From the NCBI GenBank assembly GCA_026225555.1, contig JAMFSY010000047.1:1-64000 (forward strand): 64,000 bases of DNA, read 5' to 3'. A program made the translations under genes and the position numbers. A model generated the notes under the pieces. That model worked only from the letters and a program-made list of their open reading frames with translations, searched no databases and was not told the origin of the DNA. The stretch's first letter is position 1. Every line of letters starts with the position of its first letter. This document shows positions 49,862 through 57,651 of this stretch, in pieces. The stretch comes from Methylacidiphilales bacterium (GTDB taxonomy: Bacteria; Verrucomicrobiota; Verrucomicrobiia; Methylacidiphilales; UBA1321).

Positions 49862-51058
49862 ATGGCCAAAGTCCTCATTGAAAATCTCTATAAGATCTAC
49901 GCCGCGGATAAAGGCGAAGATGTCGTCGCGGTCGAAAACGTCAACCTGAAGATCGAAGACGGAGAATTCATGGTCTTTGTCGGGCCTTCCGGCTGCGGCA
50001 AATCGACCACGCTCCGCATGATTGCCGGTCTGGAGGAAATTTCCAAAGGCAGCATCTATATCGACGAGCGGCAGATCAACGATGTGCCGCCCAAGGACCG
50101 GGATATCGCGATGGTCTTCCAGAACTAGGCCCTCTATCCCCACATGACCGTTTATAAGAACATGGCCTTTGGCCTCGAATTGCGAAAGGTCCCCAAGCCC
50201 GAAATTGAGCGACGGGTACGCGAGGCCGCGCAGATCCTGGGCTTGACCGACGATATGCTTGAACGAAAGCCCAAGGCGCTTTCCGGGGGACAACGTCAGC
50301 GCGTGGCGGTCGGGCGCTCGATCGTGCGCAAGCCCAAGGTCTTTCTCTTCGATGAGCCTCTTTCCAATCTCGACGCCAAGATGCGGGTGCAGATGCGCAC
50401 CGAGATTTCCAAGCTCCATGGCCGGCTTAACAACACGATGATCTATGTGACGCACGACCAGGTCGAGGCCATGACCATGGGTGATCGCATCTGCGTGATG
50501 AAAGATGGCCGCGTCCAGCAGGTCGCCGAGCCGCTCGAAATTTATAATCGTCCCGCGAATATGTTTGTCGCCGGATTCATCGGCAGCCCGCCCATGAATT
50601 TCTTTGGCGGCACCATCGTCGATCGGAGGGGAGTTTTATATTTTTCGGAAAGCAAGACGTCGCTCGGAGCGGGACAGATTTTCCTTCCCCTTGAGGAATC
50701 TCGGGCTCGGCATCTCGCGGGACGCCTGGGCCAGCCGATTGTCCTTGGGGTCAGACCGGAAGACATTGAAGAACGGATGCTCTTGCCCCAAGCCGCCCCG
50801 GAGCACTCCTTTACGGCCACCGTGGATGTTATCGAACCGATGGGGGCGGAGACTTATCTTTATCTCAATAGTGGGGCACATTCCTTCATCGCGCGCTCCC
50901 GCAGCCAGCTCCAACTTGTCCGTCAGGAAGTGGTTGAAATGGTCATCGACTCGAAGAAAGTCCACTTCTTTGACGAGGTCGATCGCGCTCCCTTCAGGAA
51001 GGACTCAGGCGAGATCGATATCGACCGCTGGCACGCTGCATGCCCGGTCATTGCGTGA
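49862..51058 (+). pseudogene. Carbohydrate ABC transporter ATPase (MsmK/UgpC/MalK type) interrupted by one in-frame TAG
   Basis: 398 codons plus stop, with an internal TAG at 50126-50128. Before it: Walker [10 protein letters not shown] and MVFQN. After it: ALYPHMTVYKNMAFGL. The TAG replaces the Tyr of the canonical FQNYALYPHM just after the Q-loop. The rest is intact, with LSGGQRQRVAVGRSIVR, Walker B VFLFDEPLSNLDAKM, the H-loop VTHDQVEAM and a C-terminal TOBE-type regulatory domain (IGSPPMNFFGGTI, LGVRPEDIEERM). No frameshift or second lesion is seen. Other genes here end in TAG, so TAG is a true stop. Possibilities are a recent nonsense mutation, readthrough or a base error. Confidence 0.85.
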
Positions 51059-51076
51059 CGGCGTCCGGTGATTTTT

Positions 51077-52099
51077 TTAGAGAGAGATGGATCTTCCTTC
51101 CGTAGCGGACTGGATTTCCGCCAAAACCGTACGCAGGCTTTCCAGGGCCTGGCGACCGGTGGCGATTTCCGGTTTCCGATTTTGCCGCAGTTGCTCGTAG
51201 AAGTAGGCGAGCTCATTGTAATAACCTCCCAGGTCGGAAATATTTCCCCCGGTCGCTCCGGCGGAAGCGAGTTGCGGTTTCTCAAATGGCAGCGGTTCAC
51301 GTTTCGTTTCACCCAGAGTGAGATGAAGTGTCGGTGAAGAAAGAGAATCAAAATCGACGGCCGCATTTTCAAAGACCGCCTGAAACGCCATCTGAAATCC
51401 CCACTGCGCCGGCAGGTCCCAGCCGCCTTCGGCCGTGACCGCGATGTCATCGAATAAATATTGCGTAAAGAGATGAGACCACGCTCCCTTTTCCTGGTGC
51501 CCCACGGAGTGGACGGCCTTGGGCCGGCCGAGAAGATGGAGAATGTAATCGGTGTCGTGAATATGAAGATCCAAGGCCGCTCCCTTGGAACGCTTGGCTT
51601 CGTGCAACCAGTTGTCCCGGCTGTAGGCGGGACGACTCGCGCGGCGTTGGAGGGAAAGACTGACTAATTTTCCACCCTGCCCGGATTTGACGAAGCGTTC
51701 CAAGGCTTGATATTCAGGCCAAAAGCGGATGCATTGCCCTACCTGAAGGGCGACTCCCTTCCTCTCCACTTCGAGCAAGGCCTCTTCGGCGTCGGCCAGT
51801 TCAAGAGCAAGGGGTTTTTCGCAGAAGATATGTTTTCCTGCCCGGGCCGCCGTGATAATCACCGCGCTATGGAGATCGGTCGGAAGGCAGATATCGACGA
51901 CGTCGACATCGACAGTTTCCAACAGGACGGACAGCGAAGGCGCCACCGCGGTTTTGAATCCTAATTCCACCGCCCGGCCTTCGACGCCCGGAAAGGTGTC
52001 GACGATGCCTACCAGCTCGACTCCCGGAAGGGCTTGACAGACCCGGGCGTGCATTTGTCCCATGAAACCGAATCCGACAATCGCCGTGCGAATATTCAT
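51077..52099 (-). CDS. Gfo/Idh/MocA-family oxidoreductase
   Basis: 340 residues from MNIRTAIVGFGFMGQMHARV. An upstream in-frame Met adds 12 unrelated residues. The Rossmann motif is GFGFMGQMH. The EKP motif is HIFCEKPLALELADAE. The Asp-His substrate motif is ALDLHIHDTDYILHLLG, with the family His. It probably oxidises a sugar-derived substrate imported by the adjacent transporter. It is convergent with the ABC ATPase (18 bases between stops) and divergent from an AraC regulator. Confidence 0.93.
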   Translation of the reverse strand: MNIRTAIVGFGFMGQMHARVCQALPGVELVGIVDTFPGVEGRAVELGFKTAVAPSLSVLLETVDVDVVDICLPTDLHSAVIITAARAGKHIFCEKPLALELADAEEALLEVERKGVALQVGQCIRFWPEYQALERFVKSGQGGKLVSLSLQRRASRPAYSRDNWLHEAKRSKGAALDLHIHDTDYILHLLGRPKAVHSVGHQEKGAWSHLFTQYLFDDIAVTAEGGWDLPAQWGFQMAFQAVFENAAVDFDSLSSPTLHLTLGETKREPLPFEKPQLASAGATGGNISDLGGYYNELAYFYEQLRQNRKPEIATGRQALESLRTVLAEIQSATEGRSISL

Positions 52100-52186
52100 G
52101 ACAGCATGATGGAGCCCCCAGGCTGCCTCCGACATAGTGGGATCGATTTTAATTTTAACACTTTCGATTCGTCCTTAAAGTTGCTC

Positions 52187-53068
52187 ATGCGACCACCGGG
52201 ACTCTCCTCCGCTGCGTTGGCCGAAATGCGGCGACTGCGCCTTCCTCGAAATTATTTTGCCGAGACGCGCACCAGCCTTCGACTGCAACCGGAAAAGATC
52301 CTTTGCTTCGTGCGCAAAGGTCAGCAGGAGATCGCGTCCGAGTCCCTAGTGCGCCACCAACATCATCGGTACGTCCTCGTCATTCCCTGGCAGGAAGCTG
52401 GGGAAGTTCATGTCGATGACCGGCGATTTTCGTTGAAGCATCCCCACGCCTTGCTGATTTTCCCCTTCCAGTTTCATCACGGATTTAATTTCAAGCGCGA
52501 CAAAATGCTGTGGCAGTTTGTCACCTTTGAACTCAAGGACGGAGCCGCGCTCGAGGCCTTGAGGCTCGCCCCGCTCCGCCGATTGAAGGTGCAGGATCTC
52601 CGCCTTTTATCCATGCTGATCGAGGTGTGGAGCGATGTGAGGCGCCAGGATGAATTGGCGGATTGGCTGGCGCTTATCTTAAAGCGACTGATCAAGACCC
52701 CTTCGGCAATGGGGAGAAAACGTCCGGGCGAGTCCAAAAACTTCAGCTCTCTTTTTCTCAGGATCAATCAATATTGCCTGCTCCATCTGCATCGGCTTTT
52801 CGGTCTCAAGGAACTTTCGGCCCATCTTTCCATCTCGGAAAGCTACCTGCGCGCCAGCTTCCGGCGCGAGACGGGCATGAGCCTGGGGCAGCATCTGCGA
52901 CGCCTTCGCCTGCAGAAAGCCATGGGACTTCTCCTGCAGTCGGACCTTTCCATCACGCAGGTGGCGGAGCGCTGCGGCTTCGATTCCATCTTTACCTTCA
53001 GTCGATCCTTTCGCCGTTTTAACGGCCTGACCGCGCGTGAGTATCGCCGCCGTTTTTCTGAAGCGTGA
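52187..53068 (+). CDS. AraC-family transcriptional regulator
   Basis: 293 residues from MRPPGLSSAALAEMRRLRLP. An earlier Met pair at 52106 is also possible, but the chosen start leaves room for the divergent promoter. The N-terminal half is a cupin-like ligand domain (HVDDRRFSLKHPHALLIFPF, QFHHGFN). The C-terminal double helix-turn-helix is LFGLKELSAHLSISESYLRA, SFRRETGMSLGQHLRRLRL and ITQVAERCGFDSIFTFSRSF, followed by RRFNGLTAREYRRRF. It probably activates sugar genes such as the divergent dehydrogenase or the downstream isomerase (115 bases ahead). Confidence 0.9.
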   Translation: MRPPGLSSAALAEMRRLRLPRNYFAETRTSLRLQPEKILCFVRKGQQEIASESLVRHQHHRYVLVIPWQEAGEVHVDDRRFSLKHPHALLIFPFQFHHGFNFKRDKMLWQFVTFELKDGAALEALRLAPLRRLKVQDLRLLSMLIEVWSDVRRQDELADWLALILKRLIKTPSAMGRKRPGESKNFSSLFLRINQYCLLHLHRLFGLKELSAHLSISESYLRASFRRETGMSLGQHLRRLRLQKAMGLLLQSDLSITQVAERCGFDSIFTFSRSFRRFNGLTAREYRRRFSEA

Positions 53069-53183
53069 AAGATGCGCTCCGCTTAAAATCGAAAAGGCTA
53101 AAAAGAGAATCAATCGGGACATGTCTCCCGCGCATCCTCGCGCGTTAGCCTTGGTCATCGGGTTCTGAAAGGAAAGTAGCATC

Positions 53184-54041
53184 ATGAAAAAATCGATTAG
53201 CATCTGGTCTTTCTATATCAAAGGCACGCTCGAGGATAAACTCGTCCTTGCGAAAGAGGCGGGCTTTGAGGGTTTTGAAATCGACTTAAGCGAAGATGGC
53301 CCCGTCCATCTGAAAAGCAGCCGGGATGATCTAATCGCCATCCGCCGCTTGGTGGAAAAAAACGGATTGAAATTAAGCGGTCTGGCCACCGGTCTCTATT
53401 GGGGCAGCAATGCTGCCTCCGATAACGAAGAGACCCTCCAACGGGCCGCCGCCATTTTAAACCGGCAAATCGAAACGGCTCAACACCTCGGGCTCGACGC
53501 CATCCTCGTCGTGCCTGGTTCCGTAGGAGTTGATTTTATTCCGGGATGCGAAGTTGTTCCCTATGAGAGGGCTTACCTCCGGGCAACCGAGTTCATCCGG
53601 CAAGCGCTGCCCCACGCGGAGCGGTGCGGCGTGCGGATCGGCATCGAGAATGTCTGGAACAAGTTTCTGCTCAGCCCTCTCGAAATGCGCGCCTTCATCG
53701 ATCAGTTTGGCTCCGAGTGGGTCGGCGCCTATTTCGATGTCGGCAATGCGCTTGCCACGGGATATCCGGAACATTGGATCGAAATTTTAGGCCGGCGCAT
53801 CATTCGCGTACACTTCAAGGATTATCGCCGGGCCGTGGGTTCAGTCGACGGCTTTTGCGATCTTCTTTCCGGCGATGTCGATTGGCCCAAAGTCATGCAA
53901 GCCTTGAAAGCTATTTCCTATGAGGGCTGGATTACTGCGGAAATGATCCCGCCCGTCCCTTTCTATAAACACTCTCCCGAGACGCTGATTCACAACACCG
54001 CGCGCGCGATGGCGGCCATCCTCCATCTTCCTTCCGCCTGA
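53184..54041 (+). CDS. Sugar phosphate isomerase/epimerase-family TIM-barrel protein
   Basis: 285 residues. AP-endonuclease-2/xylose-isomerase-like barrel. The opening SIWSFYIKGTLEDKLVLAKE is typical of hexulose or pentulose epimerases. Metal-binding residues appear in RIGIENVWNKFLL (Glu), GAYFDVGNALATGYPEHW (Asp, His), RVHFKDYRRAVG (His, Asp) and TAEMIPP (Glu). Similar to L-ribulose-5-phosphate 3-epimerase/UlaE-type proteins, though the exact substrate is unclear. A good Shine-Dalgarno GAAAGGA lies upstream. It follows the AraC regulator on the same strand and fits the island's sugar catabolism. Confidence 0.88.
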   Translation: MKKSISIWSFYIKGTLEDKLVLAKEAGFEGFEIDLSEDGPVHLKSSRDDLIAIRRLVEKNGLKLSGLATGLYWGSNAASDNEETLQRAAAILNRQIETAQHLGLDAILVVPGSVGVDFIPGCEVVPYERAYLRATEFIRQALPHAERCGVRIGIENVWNKFLLSPLEMRAFIDQFGSEWVGAYFDVGNALATGYPEHWIEILGRRIIRVHFKDYRRAVGSVDGFCDLLSGDVDWPKVMQALKAISYEGWITAEMIPPVPFYKHSPETLIHNTARAMAAILHLPSA

Positions 54042-54172
54042 CCTTTCGTGCGTAAAGGCCGAAGAGTTCGGAGCTTCAGGACGCTCGATGGATTTCGTTC
54101 AAAGAGAAAAAATTGCCCGTAAGTGGAAAATCCGCAGACGGATAATTGGTTTGCCCGGCCATGAAGGCAGGA

Positions 54173-54355
54173 TTAGTTCCCTCGCAAGCGTGATTTGGAT
54201 GAAAATTCCGGCATCGCTGAGCTTAGAGTCGCACCCTGTAAAAAAGTCGCACCATTCGCCGTAGCCTCGAGTGTGCCGCCGTTCAGGAAGAGATTGAAAA
54301 TACCGCCCGGAGAGTTATCCGAAGCCAACATGTCTGTAGTCTCAATGGTGCCTGC
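54173..54355 (-). pseudogene. Relic of an autotransporter-associated beta-strand repeat protein
   Basis: In the 412-base gap 54042-54453, which holds no intact gene, the minus strand reads IAGTIETTDMLASDNSPGG, then FNLFLNGGTLEATANGATFL and QGATLSS. LNGGTL-x(8)-FLQG is the pattern of the autotransporter-associated beta-strand repeats abundant in Verrucomicrobiota. The frame is open only over about 60 codons, with no start or signal, and similar-looking sequence upstream is in another frame. The rest of the gap contains nothing I recognise. It is probably a remnant of a large surface protein gene. Confidence 0.45.
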
Positions 54356-54453
54356 TATTCTGCGACTGCAAATACGGCAGTTTTTGCAGAAAAGGGTTCA
54401 ATGGATGGTCGCCCCCCATCTCCGTTCCTTACGAATGATCCGATAGGAGCTAT

Positions 54454-55290
54454 TTAGGGAACGTGTGCCGCCTGGAAAGTCCGCGGAGTCATTCCCCGCA
54501 GAGCGCGGAAGGCTTTGCAAAAATGGGCCGCATCGGTGAAGCCTGCTTCGGTCGCGATTTCCTTCAAGGCCAGGTCAGAGCCGAGAAGAAGTTCCTCCGC
54601 TTTTTCAACCCGACTACGCCGCAGGAAAGTTCGCGGTGCGACGCCGAAATGACGACGAAAAAGCGTCGAGAAATGGGCGGGAGAAAGCGAATGCAAGGTC
54701 GCCACCTGGCCGATCTCCAGAGGAGGATTGAGATTGTGCCGCAGGGTGTGGGCGGCAGCTTCCATCCGACTGATTTGGCGCGGATTGAGGCGAGAACCTT
54801 TTTTCATCCCGCGCGGCGGAATGGGCGCGGGCGCCTTTTCGGCCTGGCGGGCCGTGAGGAGGAGAAGGCTCTGCAGCAGGAGGCGAATCCGATCCGCATT
54901 CTCCGACCGACTATGTTCCCGATAGACGGCGTGGAAGGCCCGGACCACTTCATCGGTATCATCCTCCAAATGTATGGGGCGTCCCGTCCAGCGGGGAGGA
55001 AGCGCGGCACTGCTGAAGCCGATCCAGGCCACGAGCGCATGACGTTCCGGGCGGATAAATTCACCATGCCAGGCGCCGGGAGAAAGCAAAAGAACGTCTC
55101 CCGCGAGAAGCGTCCGGTGAGCGCGGGGGCCGGATCGTGGGCCGATCCGCCAATCACATTCCCCGGAGAGGACAAGAGCCAGCTCGTAAAAGGAATGGCA
55201 GTGCCAGTGGAAGACTCTCCGCGGAGAAAGGCGGCTTTGGATCGTAGAACGAATTTCGCCCGCCGTTTCCCAAAATGGGGTCAGTTTCAT
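54454..55290 (-). CDS. AraC-family transcriptional regulator
   Basis: 278 residues. The N-terminal cupin domain contains FHWHCHSFYELALVLSGECD and LLAGDVLLLSPGAWHGEFI. The C-terminal DNA-binding domain has LEIGQVATLHSLSPAHFSTL, FRRHFGVAPRTFLRRSRVEK and LKEIATEAGFTDAAHFCKAF, followed by RALRGMTPRTF. It is divergent from the dehydrogenase-reductase fusion gene (about 110 bases between starts), its likely target. Effector unknown. Confidence 0.93.
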   Translation of the reverse strand: MKLTPFWETAGEIRSTIQSRLSPRRVFHWHCHSFYELALVLSGECDWRIGPRSGPRAHRTLLAGDVLLLSPGAWHGEFIRPERHALVAWIGFSSAALPPRWTGRPIHLEDDTDEVVRAFHAVYREHSRSENADRIRLLLQSLLLLTARQAEKAPAPIPPRGMKKGSRLNPRQISRMEAAAHTLRHNLNPPLEIGQVATLHSLSPAHFSTLFRRHFGVAPRTFLRRSRVEKAEELLLGSDLALKEIATEAGFTDAAHFCKAFRALRGMTPRTFQAAHVP

Positions 55291-55398
55291 AATTTGATCT
55301 TAAAAAGATATAAAAACGAAAGTGAAGACAATAAAAACAGAAATAGGACCATAGACGAGGCTTGGCGGATCAGCGACGGCCTAGTTTCATGGAGCCTT

Positions 55399-57411
55399 AT
55401 GGAATCCACTGTGCGTTGGGGTATTTTGGGAGCGGGCGGAATTGCCAAAGCGTTTGCTCAGGCTCTTCCGCAATCAAAAACCGGATGTCTCGCCGCCATT
55501 GGCAGCCGGGACAGGAATAAGGCGGAGGCCTTCGCCCAGGGATTTTCAGGCATCCGCGTTCACGGTTCCTACGAAAGCCTTCTCGCCGACACGGCCGTCG
55601 ATGCCATCTATCTGGCCACGCCACATCCCCATCATGCCCGATGGGCCATCGCCGCAGCGCGGGCCGGGAAGCATCTCCTTTGCGAAAAGCCACTCACCCT
55701 CAACCACGGCGAGGCGATGGCGGTCGCACAAGCGGCAAAAGAAAACGGGACCTTCCTCATGGAAGCCTTCATGTACCGTTGCCATCCTCTCACGGCGCGC
55801 TGGACCGGGCTGATTCGCTCGGGCGCGCTTGGTCAGGTGGGAATGATTCGCGCCACCTTCAGTTTCCGGTCGAAATTTGATTCCGCCGGCCGGCTTTTCA
55901 ATAATGCTCTGGGAGGAGGAGGCATCCTCGATGTCGGTTGCTATACGACTTCCATCGCGCGGCTCGCCGCGGGAGCGGCATTGGGAATGCCGTTTGCCGA
56001 ACCGCTGCGGCTGACCGGCGAGGCCAATCTTCACCCCGAAACAGGGACTGATCTGTGGGCCGCAGCTGTGGCTAAATTCCCCGGAGGCATCGTCGCCCAG
56101 TTGTCGACCGGAGTAAATTTGAACCAGGAGAATGGTCTTTGGATTAACGGCACCGAAGGTTCTCTTTATGTCCCCTCGCCTTACGTCATCGCGCGCGAAG
56201 GTGGAAAGAGTTCCATCTTTCTCACCCGCGAAGGGAAAACCGAGGAGATCGTTGTGGAGACATCCGAATGGCTCTACGGATTGGAAGCCGACGCGGTCGG
56301 CACCGCACTCGCCTCCGGTGAAAAGGAGAGCCCCGCCATGACGATCGCCGACACCCTGGGAAATATGGCCGCTCTCGATGCCTGGCGCGCCTCAGCCGGA
56401 CTCACTTACCAGAGCGAATCACCGGACTTCCCCTTCCCGACGGTCCACGGCCGCTCCTTAAAAAAGGGCTCCCATTCCGGTCCGGCCATGCGTTACCGAA
56501 CGATTCCCGGAATCGATTTTCCAGTGTCGCGCCTCGTCTTTGGCTGCGACAATCAGCAGACCATCGCGCACGGAGCGGCCGTCTGGGACGATTTCTTCGA
56601 GCGTGGCGGCAATGCCTTCGACACGGCGTGGGTTTATGGAGCGGGCCGACAGGAACGCCTTCTTGGGCGCTGGATCGAGCAGCGCGGCGTGCGGGCCGAG
56701 ACTGCCCTTATCGTCAAAGGGGCGCATACTCCCTCTTGTTTCCCCCACCATTTGAGCGAGCAGCTTCGGGAAAGTCTCGATCGTTTGAACACCGGCTATG
56801 CCGACATGTATCTCCTGCATCGAGATAACCCTGACGTCCCGGTCGGCGAGTTTGTGGATGTCCTCAATGAGCATCTGCAGGCCGGACGCGTGCGCGCCTT
56901 CGGCGGTTCCAACTGGAGCCTCGGACGTTTGAAAGAGGCGAATGCCTATGCCGAGAAGAAAGGGCTGCGTAAATTCGATCTCGTCAGCAATAACTTCAGT
57001 CTCGCCCGCATGGTTTCGCCGGTGTGGGGGGGATGTATCGCCGCCTCGACTCCCGAATTCCGCCAGTGGCTGAGCGAATCGGGTGCAACCCTTCTGGCTT
57101 GGTCCAGCCAGGCGCGGGGTTTCTTTACCGAGCGCGCGGGACGAGACAAGACCGAGGATCCCGAACTGGTCCGCTGTTGGTACAGTGACGACAATTTCGA
57201 ACGCCGGACGCGGGCAGTTCTTCTGGCGAAGGAAAAAGGAGTCTCTCCCATCCATATCGCTCTCGCCTATGTCTTGGAACAGCCCTTCGCTCCGTTCGCT
57301 TTGATCGGGCCCCGCTTCATCGCCGAAACCGCCAGCACCTGCGAAGGCCTGCGGGTAACCCTGACTCGTGAGGAACTGAGCTGGCTCAATCTCGAGAGCG
57401 AGGGGCATTAA
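55399..57411 (+). CDS. Fusion of Gfo/Idh/MocA oxidoreductase and aldo/keto reductase
   Basis: 670 residues from MESTVRWGILGAGGIAKAFA. The open frame extends 312 codons upstream but that part is antisense to the AraC gene. Residues 1-~350 are Gfo/Idh/MocA: GILGAGGIAKAF, LLCEKPLTLNHGEAM and GGGGILDVGCYTTSIARLA. Residues ~355-670 are an aldo/keto reductase starting MRYRTIPGIDFPVSRLVFGC, with catalytic Asp and Tyr in NAFDTAWVYGAG, Lys in LIVKGAH and His in MYLLHRDNP. The two halves could pass a keto intermediate between them (inference). It belongs to the carbohydrate island. Confidence 0.93.
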   Translation: MESTVRWGILGAGGIAKAFAQALPQSKTGCLAAIGSRDRNKAEAFAQGFSGIRVHGSYESLLADTAVDAIYLATPHPHHARWAIAAARAGKHLLCEKPLTLNHGEAMAVAQAAKENGTFLMEAFMYRCHPLTARWTGLIRSGALGQVGMIRATFSFRSKFDSAGRLFNNALGGGGILDVGCYTTSIARLAAGAALGMPFAEPLRLTGEANLHPETGTDLWAAAVAKFPGGIVAQLSTGVNLNQENGLWINGTEGSLYVPSPYVIAREGGKSSIFLTREGKTEEIVVETSEWLYGLEADAVGTALASGEKESPAMTIADTLGNMAALDAWRASAGLTYQSESPDFPFPTVHGRSLKKGSHSGPAMRYRTIPGIDFPVSRLVFGCDNQQTIAHGAAVWDDFFERGGNAFDTAWVYGAGRQERLLGRWIEQRGVRAETALIVKGAHTPSCFPHHLSEQLRESLDRLNTGYADMYLLHRDNPDVPVGEFVDVLNEHLQAGRVRAFGGSNWSLGRLKEANAYAEKKGLRKFDLVSNNFSLARMVSPVWGGCIAASTPEFRQWLSESGATLLAWSSQARGFFTERAGRDKTEDPELVRCWYSDDNFERRTRAVLLAKEKGVSPIHIALAYVLEQPFAPFALIGPRFIAETASTCEGLRVTLTREELSWLNLESEGH

Positions 57412-57651
57412 TTCGCCCCATCCCTTTTCCTCTAATCGATGATTTACCTCGGCAGGGTCTCCACTGAGGTTTACGCCCATCCTTGAGCGGTGGGAGCGAA
57501 CGATAGGCATCGACCATCACGAGCTGAACCAAGCCTCCAAGAGACCGCCATCGAGTGACGGGAAAACACACATCTTCGTACTCCAGGCCGATGTCGAGTC
57601 TCGCCTTTAGCATTTGGAATCCACTGTCGTATTGCCACCCATCGCGGCAGG

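Noticed and set aside
50144..51058. Treating the second part of the ABC ATPase as a separate gene starting at the Met in YPHMTV
   Set aside because: That fragment lacks the P-loop, and both halves lie in the same frame separated by a single TAG, so they are one interrupted gene.
54195..54446. 83-codon plus-strand open frame in the gap after the isomerase gene
   Set aside because: Low-quality sequence without motif. The opposite strand gives a better explanation as a surface-protein relic.
54463..55398. N-terminal 312 codons of the long open frame ending at 57411
   Set aside because: This part is antisense to the AraC regulator. The oxidoreductase fold begins at MESTVRWGILG (55399).
57386..57613. 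75-codon minus-strand open frame beside the LamG gene
   Set aside because: Reads LKARLDIGLEYEDVCFPVTR but has no family match I know and overlaps the end of the fusion gene. Not supported as a gene.
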